Of a DNA stretch of 64,000 bases, positions 1-8,232 are shown piece by piece. Within the stretch, counting starts at the first letter, position 1, and every line of letters begins with the position of its first letter. Source of the DNA: DATAYA01 sp963754235 (GTDB lineage: Bacteria; Pseudomonadota; Alphaproteobacteria; Acetobacterales; Acetobacteraceae); NCBI GenBank assembly GCA_963754235.1, contig CAVWFK010000019.1, forward strand, positions 124,001-188,000, in the 5' to 3' direction. The position numbers were made by a program, and so were the translations under genes. Under the pieces are notes generated by a model. It was not told the DNA's origin. It worked only from the letters and a program-made list of their open reading frames with translations, and did no database searches.

Positions 1-1953
1 GGCGTCGCGGGGCTTCTCCTCGCCGCTCCCGTTTTGTGGGCGTTCATCCACCTCCTGATGCATGGCGATGCGGGGGCGCATTCCGCGCACATCGGCCATC
101 CAGCGATCCCGCCGGTCGGTCTCGGGATGTTGCTGTTCCCGTATTTGTATGGATCGCTTTTCGGTCAGTCGGTGGACGTGCCTGGGCTGTGGACTCTTTG
201 GGCGGGCGCAGGCGGTTATCTGTCGTTGCCACTGCTCGCAATCGCGGTGGCGGGATGCGTGGGCAAGCGCGAGCGTCCAATCCGCCTGCTGCTCGCGGGT
301 TGGATGCTGGTATGCCTCGCACGCAGCTTCGGAGTTCCCGTGCTGACCGAGGCGGTGGATAGCTTGCCATTGCTCGGATTGTCTTGGTTCTTCCGCTACG
401 CGCCGCCATCCTGGGCACTCTCGGCTGCGATCCTGGCCGCTCTGGCCATGGACGATTTGTGCCGTAGCGGCCACACATCGGTCCGGGCGTTGCTGGCCGC
501 CATCGGTCTCGCGACGTGCGCCGCCGTCGGTGCGCTGCTGGCGTCGCGGCCGTTGCTCTCCGCGTTGCTGCTGACCCATGCGGCCACTGAACGCGGTTGG
601 ATTGCGTTCTCGCTCGGCTGGGGGGTGGTGGCTCTGACGGGTCTCGCACTCGCCGCCTGGCGCGGGCGCATCCGCATGGTGGCGGCTGTGATGGCGGTCA
701 ACGCACTCACGCTGTTTGCGGTGCCGCTTCTGTCTGGCCTGCACGGCGCCCGGGTCGACCGCGCTCCGATCGATTTTCTGCGTGCCCGCCTCGCTCTTCA
801 GCGCTTCTACACGCTGGGTCCGCTGCAACCGAACTACGGCGCTCTCTTCCGCATCGCGTCGATCAATCACAATTCGCTGCCGGTGCCGCGGAACTGGGTC
901 CGCTACATTCGCGACAGGCTCGATCGTCACGCCGCCCTCCTCCCGGCGGTGTTCACCGGAAGCGAACCACGGGGATCGGCCTCTGCTCCCGATCAGTCCG
1001 CGGAGTTGCGCGCCCATCGGGCCGCCTACGAGGCACTCGGTGTCCGTTACGTGCTGTTCCCGCCTGGCCGCGACCCGTTCGGGTTCAACATGGCCACGGA
1101 AACATCCGAAATCGGCAACATCCCTCGCCCACTGCACGCTGGGGAGGCGATGAGCGGAACACTTCCCGGCGCCTTGGTGACGGGCGGCACCATCACACGC
1201 GCGACAGTCATGATCGGCACCTACACAGGCCATGCCAACGGGCGGCTCGGTGTCACGCTCTGCACGGCCGCCGTCTGCGCGTCCGGCACCGCCGATCTCG
1301 CCCATGCCGCCGACAATGCGCCGCTCGCGGTCGATCTAGCGCCGCCGCTGGTAATGACGGCGGGGCAGTCAATACGTTGGCAAATCACGCATCTCGACGG
1401 CAACAGCCCGGTCGCCGTCTGGCTCTGGCCGGCGCGGCACAACCCGCACCAACTGGTGCCGCGTCTCGCGCTCCATGTTCCCCTGGTGGGCGGCATCCGC
1501 CGAGTGTTCACCGACAATCTGGTTGCAATTGACGAACTGCCGAATCCCGCGCCCTATTTCGAGGCATCCGGCTGTACCCTTCGCACCATCGGGCGCACCC
1601 GCGTTCGCGCCAACTGCCCGACTCCGGCACGGTTGATCCGCCGCGAACTGTTTTTCCCCGGCTGGCGCGCCCGAGTGAACGGCAAGCACGTGCCGATCAG
1701 CCAATTCGGCGATCTGTTCCAGACAATCGACCTGCCAGCCGGCCGCTCAGACGTGCGGTTTGCTTTCGCCCCACCCGGCATTCTCTGGGCCTGGATCGCA
1801 GCGTCGCTCGGCGCAACGCTGCTCGTCGCCGCTCAGGCGGCCGCTTCCTCCGCCCGCCGCTCCGCCCGCTTGCGCGTATGCGGATCGAGGTGCCGCTTGC
1901 GCAGCCGCACCGCGCCCGGCGTCACCTCCACCAGCTCGTCCTCCTCGACATAG
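1..1953 (+). CDS. YfhO-like multi-span membrane protein, 5' end outside window
   Basis: The reading frame is open from base 1 with no stop, so the true start lies upstream. The first two thirds hold several hydrophobic spans, followed by a large soluble part and a final span (PPGILWAWIAASLGATLLVA). The C-terminal pattern of FFPGWRARVNG, then LPAGRSDVRFAF, then a last helix resembles the end of YfhO-type bacterial membrane proteins, which are thought to modify cell-surface glycans or lipids; that role is inference. The last 121 bases overlap the end of typA on the other strand, so the low-complexity Arg/Ser tail is probably antisense read-through after loss of an earlier stop. Family assignment is moderate and substrate unknown. 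Confidence 0.55.
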   Translation, partial: GVAGLLLAAPVLWAFIHLLMHGDAGAHSAHIGHPAIPPVGLGMLLFPYLYGSLFGQSVDVPGLWTLWAGAGGYLSLPLLAIAVAGCVGKRERPIRLLLAGWMLVCLARSFGVPVLTEAVDSLPLLGLSWFFRYAPPSWALSAAILAALAMDDLCRSGHTSVRALLAAIGLATCAAVGALLASRPLLSALLLTHAATERGWIAFSLGWGVVALTGLALAAWRGRIRMVAAVMAVNALTLFAVPLLSGLHGARVDRAPIDFLRARLALQRFYTLGPLQPNYGALFRIASINHNSLPVPRNWVRYIRDRLDRHAALLPAVFTGSEPRGSASAPDQSAELRAHRAAYEALGVRYVLFPPGRDPFGFNMATETSEIGNIPRPLHAGEAMSGTLPGALVTGGTITRATVMIGTYTGHANGRLGVTLCTAAVCASGTADLAHAADNAPLAVDLAPPLVMTAGQSIRWQITHLDGNSPVAVWLWPARHNPHQLVPRLALHVPLVGGIRRVFTDNLVAIDELPNPAPYFEASGCTLRTIGRTRVRANCPTPARLIRRELFFPGWRARVNGKHVPISQFGDLFQTIDLPAGRSDVRFAFAPPGILWAWIAASLGATLLVAAQAAASSARRSARLRVCGSRCRLRSRTAPGVTSTSSSSST

Positions 1954-3662
1954 GCGATCGCCTGCTCGAGGCTCATCCGCCGCGGCGGGACCAGCAGCAT
2001 CGCATCGTCCTTGCCGGCGGCGCGGATGTTGGTGAGCTTCTTTTCCTTGATCGGATTGACGTCGAGATCCGATTCGCGCGAGTGCTCGCCCAGGATCATG
2101 CCGACATAGACGCGCTCGCCCGGCCCCACGAACAGGGTGCCGCGCTCCTGCAAGTAGAACAGCGCGTAATGCACCGCCTCGCCATCGGAGTTAGAAATCA
2201 ACGCGCCGCGTCCCCGCCCCTCGATCGCGCCCCGCCAGGGGCCGTATCCCGCAAAAAGCCGGTTCATCACCCCGCTGCCGCGGGTGTCGGTCAGGAACTC
2301 GCCGTGATACCCGATCAGGCCGCGGCTCGGCATCAGGAACACCAGCCGCGTCTTGCCGCCGCCGGTGGGGCGCATGTCGCGCAGCTCGGCGCGGCGCTGC
2401 GAGAGCTTCTCGACCACAACGCCCGCATACGGCTCATCGACATCGACCAGCACCTCCTCCATCGGCTCCTCGCGGGCGCCGGTCTCGGGGTTGCGGCGGG
2501 TCAGCACGCGCGGGCGGCCGATGGTCAGCTCGAAGCCCTCGCGGCGCATGGTCTCGATCAGCACGCCCAGCTGGAGCTCGCCGCGCCCGGCGACCTCGAA
2601 TGCTTCGGTTTCGCTGCTGTCGGCGACGCGAATCGCGACATTGCCCTCCGCCTCGCGGAACAGGCGCTCGCGGATCTGGCGCGACGTGACCTTCTTGCCC
2701 GTGCGGCCGGCCAGCGGGCCGTCGTTGATGCGGAACGTCATCGCGAGCGTCGGCGGATCGACCGGGATCGCCGGCAGCGGCGACGCCTGCTCCGGTGCGG
2801 CGATGGTGTCGGGAACCGTGCCTTCGGCAAGCCCGGCGATCGCGATGATGTCGCCCGCCTCCGCCTCCTCCACCGGCACCCGGTCCAGGCCGCGGAAGCT
2901 CAGCAGCTTGGAGAGGCGTCCGCTCTCGATCGTGCGCCCGTCGCCGCGCAGCACCTTCAGCGGCATGTTCAGCCGCGCCGTGCCCTGCTCGACGCGCCCG
3001 GTCAGCACCCGACCGAGGAAGGGATCGTAGTCGAGGATGCTCGCGATCATCGCGAACGGCGCATCAGCGCGCACGCGCGGCGGCGGCACGTGGCGCAGCA
3101 CCAGATCGAACAACGCGGAGAGGTTCTCGCGCGTACCATCGAGGCGCGCATCAGCCCAGCCCTGCCGACCCGAGGCATAGAGCATCGGGAAGTCGAGCTG
3201 CTCGTCGGTGGCACCCAGTGCCGCGAACAGGTCGAACACCTCGACATGCACCTCGTCGGGGCGCGCGTCCGAGCGATCGACCTTGTTGACGACGACGATC
3301 GGCCGCAGCCCGCGGGCCAGCGCCTTGCCGACCACGAACTTGGTCTGCGGCAGCACGCCCTCGGCGGCATCGACCAGCACGATCGCGCCATCGACCATGT
3401 TGAGGATGCGCTCCACCTCGCCGCCGAAATCGGCGTGGCCGGGAGTGTCGACGATGTTGATGCGGGTGTCGTGCCACAGCACGCTGGTGCACTTGGCCAG
3501 GATGGTGATGCCGCGCTCGCGCTCAAGGTCGCTGCGGTCGAGCGCGCGCTCGGCCACCTGCTGATGGGCGCGGAACGAGCCCGACTGGCGCAGGAGCTGA
3601 TCGACCAGCGTCGTCTTGCCATGATCGACATGAGCGATGATTGCGATGTTGCGAAGGTTCAT
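1833..3662 (-). CDS. typA: Ribosome-associated GTPase TypA/BipA
   Basis: Translational GTPase of the EF-G/LepA superfamily that binds the ribosome and helps assembly of the large subunit and stress adaptation. The 609-residue product has G1 HVDHGKTT at residues 11-18, the RGITI switch I at about 50-54, G3 DTPGHAD at 72-78 and NKVD (G4) at 127-130. The BipA-specific C-terminal domain is also present (YHGEFLTDTRGSGVMNRLF, then RAAGKDDAMLLVPPRRMSLE). Length matches the family (about 605-610). I chose the ATG at 3662 because MNLRNIAIIAHVDHGKTT is the normal N-terminus; a start 30 bases upstream adds an atypical leader. It converges on the upstream membrane-protein gene with a 121-base tail-to-tail overlap. 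Confidence 0.96.
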   Translation of the reverse strand: MNLRNIAIIAHVDHGKTTLVDQLLRQSGSFRAHQQVAERALDRSDLERERGITILAKCTSVLWHDTRINIVDTPGHADFGGEVERILNMVDGAIVLVDAAEGVLPQTKFVVGKALARGLRPIVVVNKVDRSDARPDEVHVEVFDLFAALGATDEQLDFPMLYASGRQGWADARLDGTRENLSALFDLVLRHVPPPRVRADAPFAMIASILDYDPFLGRVLTGRVEQGTARLNMPLKVLRGDGRTIESGRLSKLLSFRGLDRVPVEEAEAGDIIAIAGLAEGTVPDTIAAPEQASPLPAIPVDPPTLAMTFRINDGPLAGRTGKKVTSRQIRERLFREAEGNVAIRVADSSETEAFEVAGRGELQLGVLIETMRREGFELTIGRPRVLTRRNPETGAREEPMEEVLVDVDEPYAGVVVEKLSQRRAELRDMRPTGGGKTRLVFLMPSRGLIGYHGEFLTDTRGSGVMNRLFAGYGPWRGAIEGRGRGALISNSDGEAVHYALFYLQERGTLFVGPGERVYVGMILGEHSRESDLDVNPIKEKKLTNIRAAGKDDAMLLVPPRRMSLEQAIAYVEEDELVEVTPGAVRLRKRHLDPHTRKRAERRAEEAAA

Positions 3663-3733
3663 CGGGCGGAGGCCGCAATTGCTGCGACGCACACTTAGGC
3701 GGGACCGGTCCGGATTGCGAGCCGCAAAGCAGA

Positions 3734-3759
3734 ATGCCCGCCCCTTGCGGGACGGGCAT
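3734..3759 (-). terminator. Hairpin downstream of the secreted-protein gene
   Basis: ATGCCCG (3734-3740) pairs with CGGGCAT (3753-3759), with an inner CCC/GGG pairing. It lies about 25 bases beyond the stop of the minus-strand gene at 3786-4511 and before the typA start. There is no clear U tract. Confidence 0.5.
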
Positions 3760-3785
3760 CGTGCCGGACGACGATGGAGACGGGA

Positions 3786-4511
3786 CTACTTCGGCATCCC
3801 GGCGCCGGTACTGGCGCCGCCGCCGGATGTGGTCCCGTTAGCCGGCGTCTGCGTCGGCAATTGCGGGTTCTGCGGTGTCATCGGCGAGCCGGTATTGGGC
3901 ATCCCGGTGCCGCTGCTCGCATTGGTGCCGTAGCCATTCGCACCGTAACCGCCGGTGCTTGGCATGGCCGCATTCGTGCCGTACGGGCCGTTATTCATCA
4001 TACCCTGGTGGCCCATGCCGTTGTTAGCCATGCCAGGGCCGCCGGCCATTGCCTGCTGGATCGCCTGCATGGCCCCGGCATTGTCATGGTTGCCGAGCGC
4101 CTGCAACGCCTGATTGATCTGGCTGACCATCGGGTTTTGATCCGGGCTGTTCGCCATCCCAGGCGACGTCGAGCGGTCGAGCGAGCGGGTCTCGGCCATC
4201 TCCAGCGCCTGCTGGGCGGCGCCGGTCTGGCCGCGACGAAGCGCATTCTGGGCGATGCCCAGAAGCTGCTCTGGCGAGGCATGCTCGGCCCCGGGGGGCG
4301 TCGGCAGGACCGGCGCGATGCGGCTGCGCATGTCCTGGCCGTTGATGTTGCTGGCCTGCGCCGAACGAGGCCACTCCGTGCTCGGCGCATTGTAGCCGGC
4401 ACTATAGCCCGTGCCGCGGGTGGTGGATTGAGCCATCGCCGTCTGGACGAAAGCCGGCGCTCCGAACGCCAGGCCGAAAGCGGCGGCCGACATCAGCAGC
4501 GACTTGCGCAT
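3786..4511 (-). CDS. Exported low-complexity protein of unknown function
   Basis: I do not recognise a family. The 241-residue product starts with a clear signal peptide (MRKSLLMSAAAFGLAFGA, then an AMA-QS cleavage site). A short helical segment follows (SPEQLLGIAQNALRRGQTG, about residues 95-115) that resembles a repeat-type helix pair, then a Gly/Asn/Met/Pro-rich tail with repeated NGYG, GTN and GTGMPNTG motifs. The ATG at 4511 is preferred over the one at 4517 because AAGGAG lies six bases upstream of it and directly abuts the other. It is probably periplasmic or outer-surface. A hairpin at 3734-3759 may end the transcript. Confidence 0.7.
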   Translation of the reverse strand: MRKSLLMSAAAFGLAFGAPAFVQTAMAQSTTRGTGYSAGYNAPSTEWPRSAQASNINGQDMRSRIAPVLPTPPGAEHASPEQLLGIAQNALRRGQTGAAQQALEMAETRSLDRSTSPGMANSPDQNPMVSQINQALQALGNHDNAGAMQAIQQAMAGGPGMANNGMGHQGMMNNGPYGTNAAMPSTGGYGANGYGTNASSGTGMPNTGSPMTPQNPQLPTQTPANGTTSGGGASTGAGMPK

Positions 4512-4699
4512 GGTCATCTCCTTCTATGCATGCGAACGCGGGGTGTGCGCCGCGGAGGACGCACCGATACCAGTCGCAACGACGTAGTGACCGTGACGGT
4601 TGCTGGACCGATCCAGCTCACAAAATCGTGATCACTCCCAACTCGCGGCGCACCATACCCATCGGGCGTTGTGCCTCAAGACGTTACGGGAGGCTTGCC

Positions 4700-4816
4700 T
4701 TGAAGCAAATCGTCGCCCTTGCCCTGCTAATCGCCGGCGCGCTACCGCTCACCGGCTGCGTGATCGCCCCCGCGCCGACAAACTGGTGCTATTACCACCC
4801 CTACCGCTGCCGCTAA
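4700..4816 (+). CDS. Very small putative lipoprotein (38 aa)
   Basis: A TTG start at 4700 follows a strong GGGAGG six bases upstream. The peptide begins LKQIVALALLIAGALPLTGC, a textbook lipoprotein signal with lipobox LTGC, leaving a mature chain of only about 20 residues with three more cysteines (CVIAPAPTNWCYYHPYRCR). Size and layout resemble entericidin-like micro-lipoproteins, but there is no firm family match. It stands alone between two minus-strand genes. Confidence 0.5.
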   Translation: MKQIVALALLIAGALPLTGCVIAPAPTNWCYYHPYRCR

Positions 4817-4836
4817 GCGCGCCTAACCGAACACGC

Positions 4837-5820
4837 CTAACCCAACTCGATCAGGCGGCGCAGGTCGCCGCGCGGCCGGGCGCCGACCTGCCCGATCACG
4901 GCCGCGGCGGCGCGGCTCGCCAGCGCCCCGCAGGCCGGCAGATCCCGCCCCGCCGTGTAGGCCGCGAGGAACCCCGCGGCGTAGGCGTCCCCCGCCCCGG
5001 TGGTGTCCACGACCCGCACGGGCGCAGCCATGACCCTGACCTGCTCGGCGCCGCGCAGCAATAGGCTGCCTCGTTCGCTCTGCGTCAGGCAGGCGAGCGC
5101 CACCTGGTGGCGCGCCAGCGGGACCGCCGCCTCCAAATCATTGACCTGGTAGAGGCTGCAGATTTCCGCCTCGTTGGCGAACAGAATGTCGATCTCGCTG
5201 CGGACCAGTTCGCGAAAGGCGCTCCGGTGGCGATCGACGCAGAACGGGTCTGACAGCGACAGCGCCACCTCGCGTCCGGCGGCATGGGCGGCGGCGGCGG
5301 CGCGGCGGAACGCGGCCTGGGCCGCCGGCGGATCGAACAGATAGCCTTCGAGGTAGAGCACTGCCGACTGCGCGACCAGCGCCGCGTCCACGTCGGGCTC
5401 GCCGAACGCCACACAGGCGCCGAGATACGTGTTCATGGTGCGCTGCCCGTCCGGCGTCACCGCGATCAGGCAGCGCGCGGTGGGCGCACCCTCGCGCAGC
5501 GGGGCGGTCGGGAAATGCACGCCGGCGGCCGCGATGTCGTGACGGAATACGGCGCCCAGCGTGTCGTCGGCGACCTTGCCCAGGAAGGCCACGCGGCCGC
5601 CCAGTCCGGCCGCAACAGCGCAGGTATTGGCGGCCGAGCCGCCGCTGATCTCCTCGCCTGGCGGCATCGCGGCATAGAGGCGCTCGGCCGCCTCGGCGTC
5701 GATCAGCGCCATCGCTCCCTTGCGCATGTCGTGACGCGAGAGGAAGGATTCCGCGGTTTGCGCCACCACATCGACGATCGCGTTGCCGATGCCGAGCAGG
5801 TCGAAGCGGGTGTCGGTCAT
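4837..5820 (-). CDS. PfkB-family sugar/adenosine kinase
   Basis: Ribokinase-fold kinase, 327 residues, most like bacterial adenosine kinases: N-terminal DLLGIGNAIVDVVAQ, then GGSAANTCAVAAGLGGRVAFLGKVADD, TMNTYLGAC, and the signature DTTGAGDAYAAGF near residue 270 with the catalytic Asp and anion hole intact. It would phosphorylate adenosine or a related nucleoside or sugar with ATP in the cytoplasm. The ATG at 5820 is chosen because MTDTRFDLLGIGNA is the usual family start; a longer frame adds an unconvincing leader. Substrate cannot be fixed from sequence. It is divergent from the EI24 gene across about 80 bases that probably hold both promoters. Confidence 0.85.
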   Translation of the reverse strand: MTDTRFDLLGIGNAIVDVVAQTAESFLSRHDMRKGAMALIDAEAAERLYAAMPPGEEISGGSAANTCAVAAGLGGRVAFLGKVADDTLGAVFRHDIAAAGVHFPTAPLREGAPTARCLIAVTPDGQRTMNTYLGACVAFGEPDVDAALVAQSAVLYLEGYLFDPPAAQAAFRRAAAAAHAAGREVALSLSDPFCVDRHRSAFRELVRSEIDILFANEAEICSLYQVNDLEAAVPLARHQVALACLTQSERGSLLLRGAEQVRVMAAPVRVVDTTGAGDAYAAGFLAAYTAGRDLPACGALASRAAAAVIGQVGARPRGDLRRLIELG

Positions 5821-5900
5821 GGGGCGCCGTACCATCCGCGCTGGCCGCCGACAAGCAAGCAACCATTGTGGCGGCTATACCGCGGGGTCATCTGCGGCGG

Positions 5901-6608
5901 ATGATCGAGACCGACCGCCTGCCCACCGCTGCCCGCACGCCGCTGCTGACACCGATGCTGCTCGCCTTCGGCCAGCTCGATGACCCGGCTTTGCTGGGCG
6001 TCCTGGTGCGCAGCGTGGCCTTCGCCTGCCTCTCCTTCGCCGGACTCGCGGCGCTCGGACTGTGGGCCTCGCACGCACTGCTGCCGTCATGGTGGACGCA
6101 TTGGCTGGGCGATCTCGCGACCTTGGCGATCACCTTGCTGCTGGCGCTGTGGCTGTTCCTGCCGGTCGCGATCGTGATCGCGACCTGCTTCCTCGACGCG
6201 ATCGCCTCGGCCGTGGACCGCCGCTTCTATCCGGGCCTGCCCGTCCCGCGCGGCGCACCGATCGTCGCCCAGCTTTGGGACGGTATGGCACTCGGGGCGC
6301 GGGTGCTGGCGCTGAACCTGATCGGGCTGATCCTCGCGATCCTGCTGCCGGGCGTGGGCGCGCTGCTCGCCTGGGCGATCGCGGCCTGGGCGTTGGGACG
6401 CGGGCTGTTCGTGGGCGTCGCGATGCGCCGGCTTGGACTGATCGAGGCGCGCGCCGCCTATCGCGGCCGGCGCGGCGCGGTGCTGATCCAGGGCGCGGCG
6501 CTGGCGCTGCTCGCCTCGGTGCCGGTCGCCAATCTGCTGGTCCCGATCCTCGGGGCCGCGGCGATGGAGCACGTGCTGCTGGGGCCGCCTGCCGGACGGC
6601 ACGTTTGA
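5901..6608 (+). CDS. EI24/CysZ-like integral membrane protein
   Basis: About 235 residues with four to five hydrophobic helices (VLVRSVAFACLSFAGLAALG, LATLAITLLLALWLFLPVA, VLALNLIGLILAILLPGVG, LIQGAALALLASVPVANLL) separated by an amphipathic stretch (FYPGLPVP). This layout and the final ANLLVPILGAAAMEH segment fit the EI24 (CysZ-related) family. CysZ transports sulfate in enterobacteria; a transport role here is only inference. The start is uncertain: ATG 5901 is used, with GTG 5868 and ATG 5955 as alternatives. Confidence 0.7.
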   Translation: MIETDRLPTAARTPLLTPMLLAFGQLDDPALLGVLVRSVAFACLSFAGLAALGLWASHALLPSWWTHWLGDLATLAITLLLALWLFLPVAIVIATCFLDAIASAVDRRFYPGLPVPRGAPIVAQLWDGMALGARVLALNLIGLILAILLPGVGALLAWAIAAWALGRGLFVGVAMRRLGLIEARAAYRGRRGAVLIQGAALALLASVPVANLLVPILGAAAMEHVLLGPPAGRHV

Positions 6609-6726
6609 TCCCGCCGTAACGACTCGTCGCGCGGGTTGTTGCCCGCCTCGCCCCCATGCTAGGCCGCCAGGGCCGCCGGATTCGCTCGCCGGGGGTGCCA
6701 ACCGCCAGCCGCGAACGGGGGTGCCA

Positions 6727-7401
6727 ATGTTCAAGCGCCGCAAACCCGATGGCTCGCTCGCCACCGACGCGACCGACACCGAGCCGGCCACCTCGGCCAC
6801 CGCCCAGCCGCTGCGCCAGGCCGAGTCCGGCCTTGGCGTGCCGCCATTCCGCCCCGCGCCCGTGAAGGAAGCTTCCGCGATGAGCCGTTCGCCGTTTCCC
6901 GCCAGCTCGCCGATTCCCTCCGCCCCGCCGCCTCCCGGCGCCGCTCCGCGCAGTCCGACGGCGCCCGGGCAGCCGGCGCCCGGGCAGCCGGCATCCTTGC
7001 AAAGCGCCCGCGCTCCCGGCCGCGAGCCGGGCGAGCGCCGCACCCTGGTCGTCGGGCGAGGGATCAGCGTGCAGGGCACGGTGCAGGACGCCGAGCGCCT
7101 GGTCGTCGAGGGCACCGTCGAAGCCAGCATGATTCACGCGACCGAGCTCGCGATCTCTCCCGGCGGGATGTTCAAGGGCGAGGTCGAGGTCGAGGATGCC
7201 GAGGTCGCCGGCACCATCGACGGCACGCTCACCGTCCGCGGCGCGCTGATCGTGCGCGCCAGCGGCAAGGTGCTCGGCACCGCCCGCTGCCGCCGGCTGC
7301 AGGTAGAGGATGGCGGCCAGATCACTGGCCGGATGGAGATGCTGACCGGCGAGCCGGCCCGCGCGGAGGTGCCGCGAGCGCCGGCGGAAACGGCGGCGTA
7401 G
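6727..7401 (+). CDS. Bactofilin (polymer-forming cytoskeletal protein)
   Basis: The 224-residue product has a Pro/Ser/Ala-rich disordered N-terminus (about 1-95), which contains a twice-repeated APGQP unit, then a bactofilin right-handed beta-helix core (about 100-200: LVVGRGISVQGTVQDAERL, VEGTVEASMIHATELAIS, GTIDGTLTVRGALIV, GRCRR-like turns). Bactofilins form nucleotide-free filaments at the membrane and organise peptidoglycan synthesis or cell shape. ATG 6727 lies six bases inside a GTG start and has a G-rich Shine-Dalgarno. The run of peptidoglycan enzymes downstream on the opposite strand fits a cell-wall context. Confidence 0.88.
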   Translation: MFKRRKPDGSLATDATDTEPATSATAQPLRQAESGLGVPPFRPAPVKEASAMSRSPFPASSPIPSAPPPPGAAPRSPTAPGQPAPGQPASLQSARAPGREPGERRTLVVGRGISVQGTVQDAERLVVEGTVEASMIHATELAISPGGMFKGEVEVEDAEVAGTIDGTLTVRGALIVRASGKVLGTARCRRLQVEDGGQITGRMEMLTGEPARAEVPRAPAETAA

Positions 7402-7583
7402 GCGGAGCAAGCTCGGGGCTCTGCCCCGAACCCCGCCAAAGGGCAGCGCCCTTTGGAAACCCGTGACTATGAGCAAGAAAGTCGTCAAAACCCTTTGATC
7501 TCGCGAACCTGCCTCCTCTCACCGGGGTGGAGGGCGGCAGCCCACCTCACCGAACCCTCTGCGTCCCAGGAAGCAGAGAGGGC
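7402..7583. other. Convergent intergenic spacer with repeated-type hairpins
   Basis: This spacer separates the bactofilin and tmk stops. It holds GGGCTCTGCCCCGAACCCC followed directly by a perfect 9-bp inverted repeat (CCAAAGGGC agc GCCCTTTGG, 7436-7456). The arrangement looks like a dispersed intergenic repeat that could also end transcription from both sides. No gene is seen here. Confidence 0.5.
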
Positions 7584-8225
7584 TTAAGGGGCGGGATGGG
7601 GGTCCGGCGGGACACCAAGCCGTGCCCGCACGACTTCGAGCAGCCGTGCCGCGACCTCCGTCTCCGCAGCTGCGCCGTCGATCAGCACGCACCGCTCCGG
7701 CTCGGCCGCGGCGATGGCGCGGAACCCGGCGCCCACGCGCGCGAAGAAATCCGGCCCAAGCCGCTCATAGCGGTCGGCCGCACGTGCGCGGGCGGCGGCG
7801 CGGCGCAGCCCGACCTCCGGCGGTAGGTCCAGCACCAGCGTCAGGTCGGGGCGCAGGCCGACCATCGCCGCCAGCGCCGCGATCGTCCCGCGATCCGCGC
7901 CCTGGCCATAGCCCTGATAGGCCATCGTGCTGTCGGCATAGCGGTCGCACACTACCCAGGTGCCGGCATCCAGCGCCGGGCGAAGCAGCCGCTCCGCATG
8001 ATCGGCGCGGGCCGCGACATGCAGCAGCGCCTCGGCGAGCGGCACCCACTCCGCGTCGGGGTCAAGCAGCAGCGCCCGCAGCCGCTCCGCCCCCTTGGTG
8101 CCGCCCGGCTCGCGCGTCTCCAGCACCGGCAGGCCGGCGTCGCGCAGCGCCGCGGCAAGGCGCCGCGCCTGGGTGGACTTGCCCGCGCCCTCGCCGCCCT
8201 CAATGGTTATGAACCGGCCGTGCAA
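7584..8225 (-). CDS. tmk: Thymidylate kinase
   Basis: Phosphorylates dTMP to dTDP with ATP. The 213-residue protein has the P-loop GGEGAGKST at 10-18, the dTMP-binding REPGGT near 38, the DRYADSTMAYQGYG motif near 93 and a LID region (RARAADRYERLGPDFF). The start used is TTG at 8225 (MHGRFITIEGG), which matches the family N-terminus. It lies seven bases after the stop of the dac gene, so it is probably the last gene of the mltB-rlpA-dac-tmk transcript. Confidence 0.94.
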   Translation of the reverse strand: MHGRFITIEGGEGAGKSTQARRLAAALRDAGLPVLETREPGGTKGAERLRALLLDPDAEWVPLAEALLHVAARADHAERLLRPALDAGTWVVCDRYADSTMAYQGYGQGADRGTIAALAAMVGLRPDLTLVLDLPPEVGLRRAAARARAADRYERLGPDFFARVGAGFRAIAAAEPERCVLIDGAAAETEVAARLLEVVRARLGVPPDPHPAP

Positions 8226-8232
8226 CGTTTGC

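Noticed and set aside
1878..3698. 606-codon open frame opposite typA
   Set aside because: High-GC antisense shadow: His/Arg/Ala-rich, no domain, and fully covers a clear typA gene.
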